A DNA stretch of 64,000 bases, from assembly GCA_029866025.1 (NCBI GenBank), contig JARXAD010000013.1:350705-414704 (forward strand), in the 5' to 3' direction. Shown here piece after piece: positions 62,056 through 64,000 of this stretch. A program made the translations under genes and the position numbers. The notes under the pieces are model-generated. The model made no database searches. It had not been told where the DNA came from and saw only the letters and a program-made list of their open reading frames with translations. Source of the stretch: Vampirovibrionales bacterium (GTDB lineage: Bacteria > Cyanobacteriota > Vampirovibrionia > Vampirovibrionales > Vampirovibrionaceae). The first letter of the stretch is position 1, and the number at the start of each line of letters is the position of its first letter.

Positions 62056-63138
62056 ATGGAAAGCCTGATTGCCAAACTCCAATCGCTGGAAAACTCTTAC
62101 AACGAGTTGGGGGCCCAGCTGAGCGACCCGTCCGTATTTTCCGACGGTAACCTGTTTCGCGATCTGTCTAAGAAACGGGCCGCACTAGAAGAAACTATTG
62201 AGACCTTTCAGCGCTGGAAACAATGCACCAGCGATCGGGAAGACTCTGAAGCCATGTTGAAGGGCGAAACTGATCATGACATGCGGGAATTTCTCCACAG
62301 TGAAATTCATCGCTTAAATGACGAGCTAAAACAACTGCAAAGCGATTTGCAAGTGATGCTACTGCCTAAAGACCCCAACGATGATAAAGACATCATGCTC
62401 GAGATTCGTGGCAGTGCCGGGGGCGATGAAGCCAACATTTTTGCCGGCGATCTGATGCGTATGTACCTACGCTATGCCGATAAACAGCGCTGGAAAACGG
62501 AAGTGCTGAATATTAACGAGAGCGACCGTGGCGGCGTGGGTGAAGTAGTGATTCAAATTAAGGGCGACAACGTTTACAGCCGTCTAAAGTACGAATCGGG
62601 TGTGCACCGCGTTCAGCGGGTCCCGGTAACGGAATCTCAGGGGCGGGTGCATACCAGTACGGCTACCGTGGCCATTATGCCCGAATACGATGAAGTGTCC
62701 GTAGAGATCAACCAAAGTGACATTGAAATCCAGACCATTCGCAGTGGTGGTGCCGGTGGACAAAACGTGAACAAGGTAGAAACTGCGGTGCGGTTGTTCC
62801 ACAAGCCGTCGGGTATTCAAATTCACGTGACCCAAGAGCGGAGCCAGTTGCAGAATAAAGAGCTGGCCTTTCGTTTATTGAAAGTAAAGTTGTACGACAT
62901 TGAATTGGAAAAACAGCAAAAAGAAGTGAGTGACTTGCGAAAAAGCCAGGTGGGCACCGGCGATCGCAGTGAGCGCATCCGTACCTACAATTACCCCCAA
63001 GACCGGGTAACGGATCATCGGATTGGGGAGAATTTCCCCCTCAGTAGTGTGATTGAAGGGGCCATTGAGCCCGTGCTGCAAGCGCTACGGACGGCTGACC
63101 AAAAAGCCAAGCTAGAGTTACTGGCTGCCCAAGGGTAG
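62056..63138 (+). CDS. prfA: Peptide chain release factor 1
   Basis: Recognises UAA and UAG and triggers peptide release. GGQ motif in [19 protein letters not shown]1-type tripeptide anticodon PVT in [17 protein letters not shown], and [18 protein letters not shown]. 360 residues, standard. Weak Shine-Dalgarno (GGAACC). The usual partner prmC is not adjacent. Confidence 0.97.
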   Translation: MESLIAKLQSLENSYNELGAQLSDPSVFSDGNLFRDLSKKRAALEETIETFQRWKQCTSDREDSEAMLKGETDHDMREFLHSEIHRLNDELKQLQSDLQVMLLPKDPNDDKDIMLEIRGSAGGDEANIFAGDLMRMYLRYADKQRWKTEVLNINESDRGGVGEVVIQIKGDNVYSRLKYESGVHRVQRVPVTESQGRVHTSTATVAIMPEYDEVSVEINQSDIEIQTIRSGGAGGQNVNKVETAVRLFHKPSGIQIHVTQERSQLQNKELAFRLLKVKLYDIELEKQQKEVSDLRKSQVGTGDRSERIRTYNYPQDRVTDHRIGENFPLSSVIEGAIEPVLQALRTADQKAKLELLAAQG

Positions 63139-63233
63139 GGGTCATCTCAATAATCCTTAGATCTAAAACCGCTTTGGCAGGGCTTCCTTTCGCTACAATG
63201 GTACGTATATCCCCCCCCTTCGAGGAGCGCGCC

Positions 63234-63557
63234 ATGGTTTCCGATAATCCTGAGTTTTACAAGGCCTTTTACAAACGCACCAAGCAATACGGGCCTATTC
63301 TATTGTTTGTTCTAACGTTGTTTTTATCAGTGTTACCCATTTTATTTGCTTTGATAAAACGGGAGTTCTATCCGAAGCAACCATCTTCATTGTTTATAGC
63401 TTCTTTTGTGTTCTATGGCCTATTTAATATCCATTTAGCTATTTTATCTGTTTATCTTAATCAACAGCGGTATTTAAAAGTGTTTTCAGCACTTTTATGG
63501 TGTTTTCATGTGTATTGGGTTTCATTTTTTTTGATTGTACATGCTTGTTTTCAATAA
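63234..63557 (+). CDS. Small three-helix membrane protein
   Basis: 107 residues from ATG 63234 (GAGGAG 6 bases upstream; the track adds 20 residues). N-terminus MVSDNPEFYKAFYKRTKQYGP, then three membrane helices (PILLFVLTLFLSVLPILFALI, FIASFVFYGLFNIHLAILSVYL, VFSALLWCFHVYWVSFFLIV). Not recognised. A near copy of its 5-prime part follows. Confidence 0.65.
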   Translation: MVSDNPEFYKAFYKRTKQYGPILLFVLTLFLSVLPILFALIKREFYPKQPSSLFIASFVFYGLFNIHLAILSVYLNQQRYLKVFSALLWCFHVYWVSFFLIVHACFQ

Positions 63558-63616
63558 TGATTACTGCTAAAACCCGCCCCAAACATCACTGTCCCAAGTT
63601 TGGAGATTGATACATT

Positions 63617-63787
63617 ATGGTTTCAGATAACTCTGCGTTTTACAAGGCCTTTTACAAACGAACCAAGCAATACGGACCGATTGCATTACTATTTTTGACA
63701 ATATTTTTTGCTATTTTACCTCTTTTCTCTCTTTTCTTTAACCATGTTTTTTATAAGAGCCCATCCCGTAATGGTGTTGTAAAATAA
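63617..63787 (+). pseudogene. Truncated paralogue of the three-helix membrane protein
   Basis: 56 codons, too short for the track. MVSDNSAFYKAFYKRTKQYGP matches the preceding protein at 19 of 21 residues, followed by one membrane helix. Similarity stops after FYKSPS, shortly before a transposase remnant. I infer a tandem duplicate cut short by insertion. It could still be expressed. Confidence 0.55.
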
Positions 63788-63816
63788 AAGACGTATTTTT
63801 ATTGGAGGGCTGTGAG

Positions 63817-64000
63817 ATGAAATACAAACCTTTAAAAGATTCTCTGTGGCAACGGATTGAGTTTTTCATCTTTTAAAACGACTTGGGACGGCCTAGAACA
63901 CGGGACAGGGAATGCTTTGAAACCATCCGTTACGTACTCATTACCGGTATTCAGTGGTGTAATATCCCTGACCTGCCTGGGTTTGTGCCTAAATCCACCG
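63817..64000 (+). pseudogene. IS5-type transposase fragment with in-frame stop
   Basis: GGAGG 8 bases before ATG 63817. The frame reads MKYKPLKDSLWQRIEFFIF, a TAA at 63874, then in the same frame DLGRPRTRDRECFETIRYVLITGIQWCNIP, the conserved N-terminal part of IS5/IS4-like DDE transposases (GRPR..DR..F..I.YVL.TG.QW..IP). It runs off the window. The stop at codon 20 makes it a likely pseudogene unless translation restarts. Terminal inverted repeats not identified. Confidence 0.7.

Overview
The window looks like a chromosomal segment of a Gram-negative-type bacterium with about half G+C. The housekeeping genes carry no strong taxonomic signature that I can read. The mix of cyanobacteria-like housekeeping genes, type-1-secretion style repeat proteins and many lineage-specific hypotheticals with a short N-terminal F-G motif fits Vampirovibrionia/Melainabacteria best. 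That assignment is inference with low to moderate confidence.

Layout. 0-10 kb: clpB, then a fatty-acid/phospholipid operon on the minus strand, read rpmF-plsX-fabH-fabD-fabG-acpP-fabF, preceded by a TusA-like sulfur carrier and a cysteine-rich partner. 10-17 kb: purH, two small basic proteins, a hairpin-rich spacer, coaBC, a glycine/aspartate-rich repeat protein and a zinc alcohol dehydrogenase. 17-29 kb: a YceD-like gene, a class A penicillin-binding protein, a putative metallopeptidase, HU, nadA, rplS, rbgA-rnhB, a small membrane protein, pfk and crcB. 29-31 kb: hypothetical genes, including a putative CHAP-type peptidase.

31-36.7 kb is the most interesting part. An intact tRNA-Arg(CCT) and a decayed copy of the same tRNA, in the same orientation, bracket about 5.7 kb. 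This holds a DipZ-type thiol-disulfide protein and DoxX on one strand. A Crp/Fnr regulator, a secreted KCG-repeat peptide, a DUF692 (MNIO/MbnB-like) enzyme and its DUF2063 partner lie on the other. I read this as a bufferin/Hvf/Gig-like copper RiPP locus on a possible island.

37-56 kb: ppc, a DUF421 membrane protein, pepN, an alpha/beta hydrolase, a 1291-residue repeat protein with an internal 363-residue duplication, pdxJ, ddl-ftsQ-dapB-glycosyltransferase (wall and lysine/DAP synthesis), a GT2-TPR glycosyltransferase with a cyclic-nucleotide-binding protein, and a fatty acid desaturase. 56-61 kb: hypotheticals, including one with a run of 13 G in its coding sequence and a coupled pair of membrane proteins. 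61-64 kb: rpmE, prfA, a tandem pair of small membrane proteins (the second truncated), and a transposase remnant at the window edge.

At regulatory scale, a tandem motif TGTAAC-N4-TGTAAC recurs in spacers upstream of several accessory hypothetical or repeat-protein genes. It may mark a shared regulon. No rRNA, CRISPR array or replication origin was seen.
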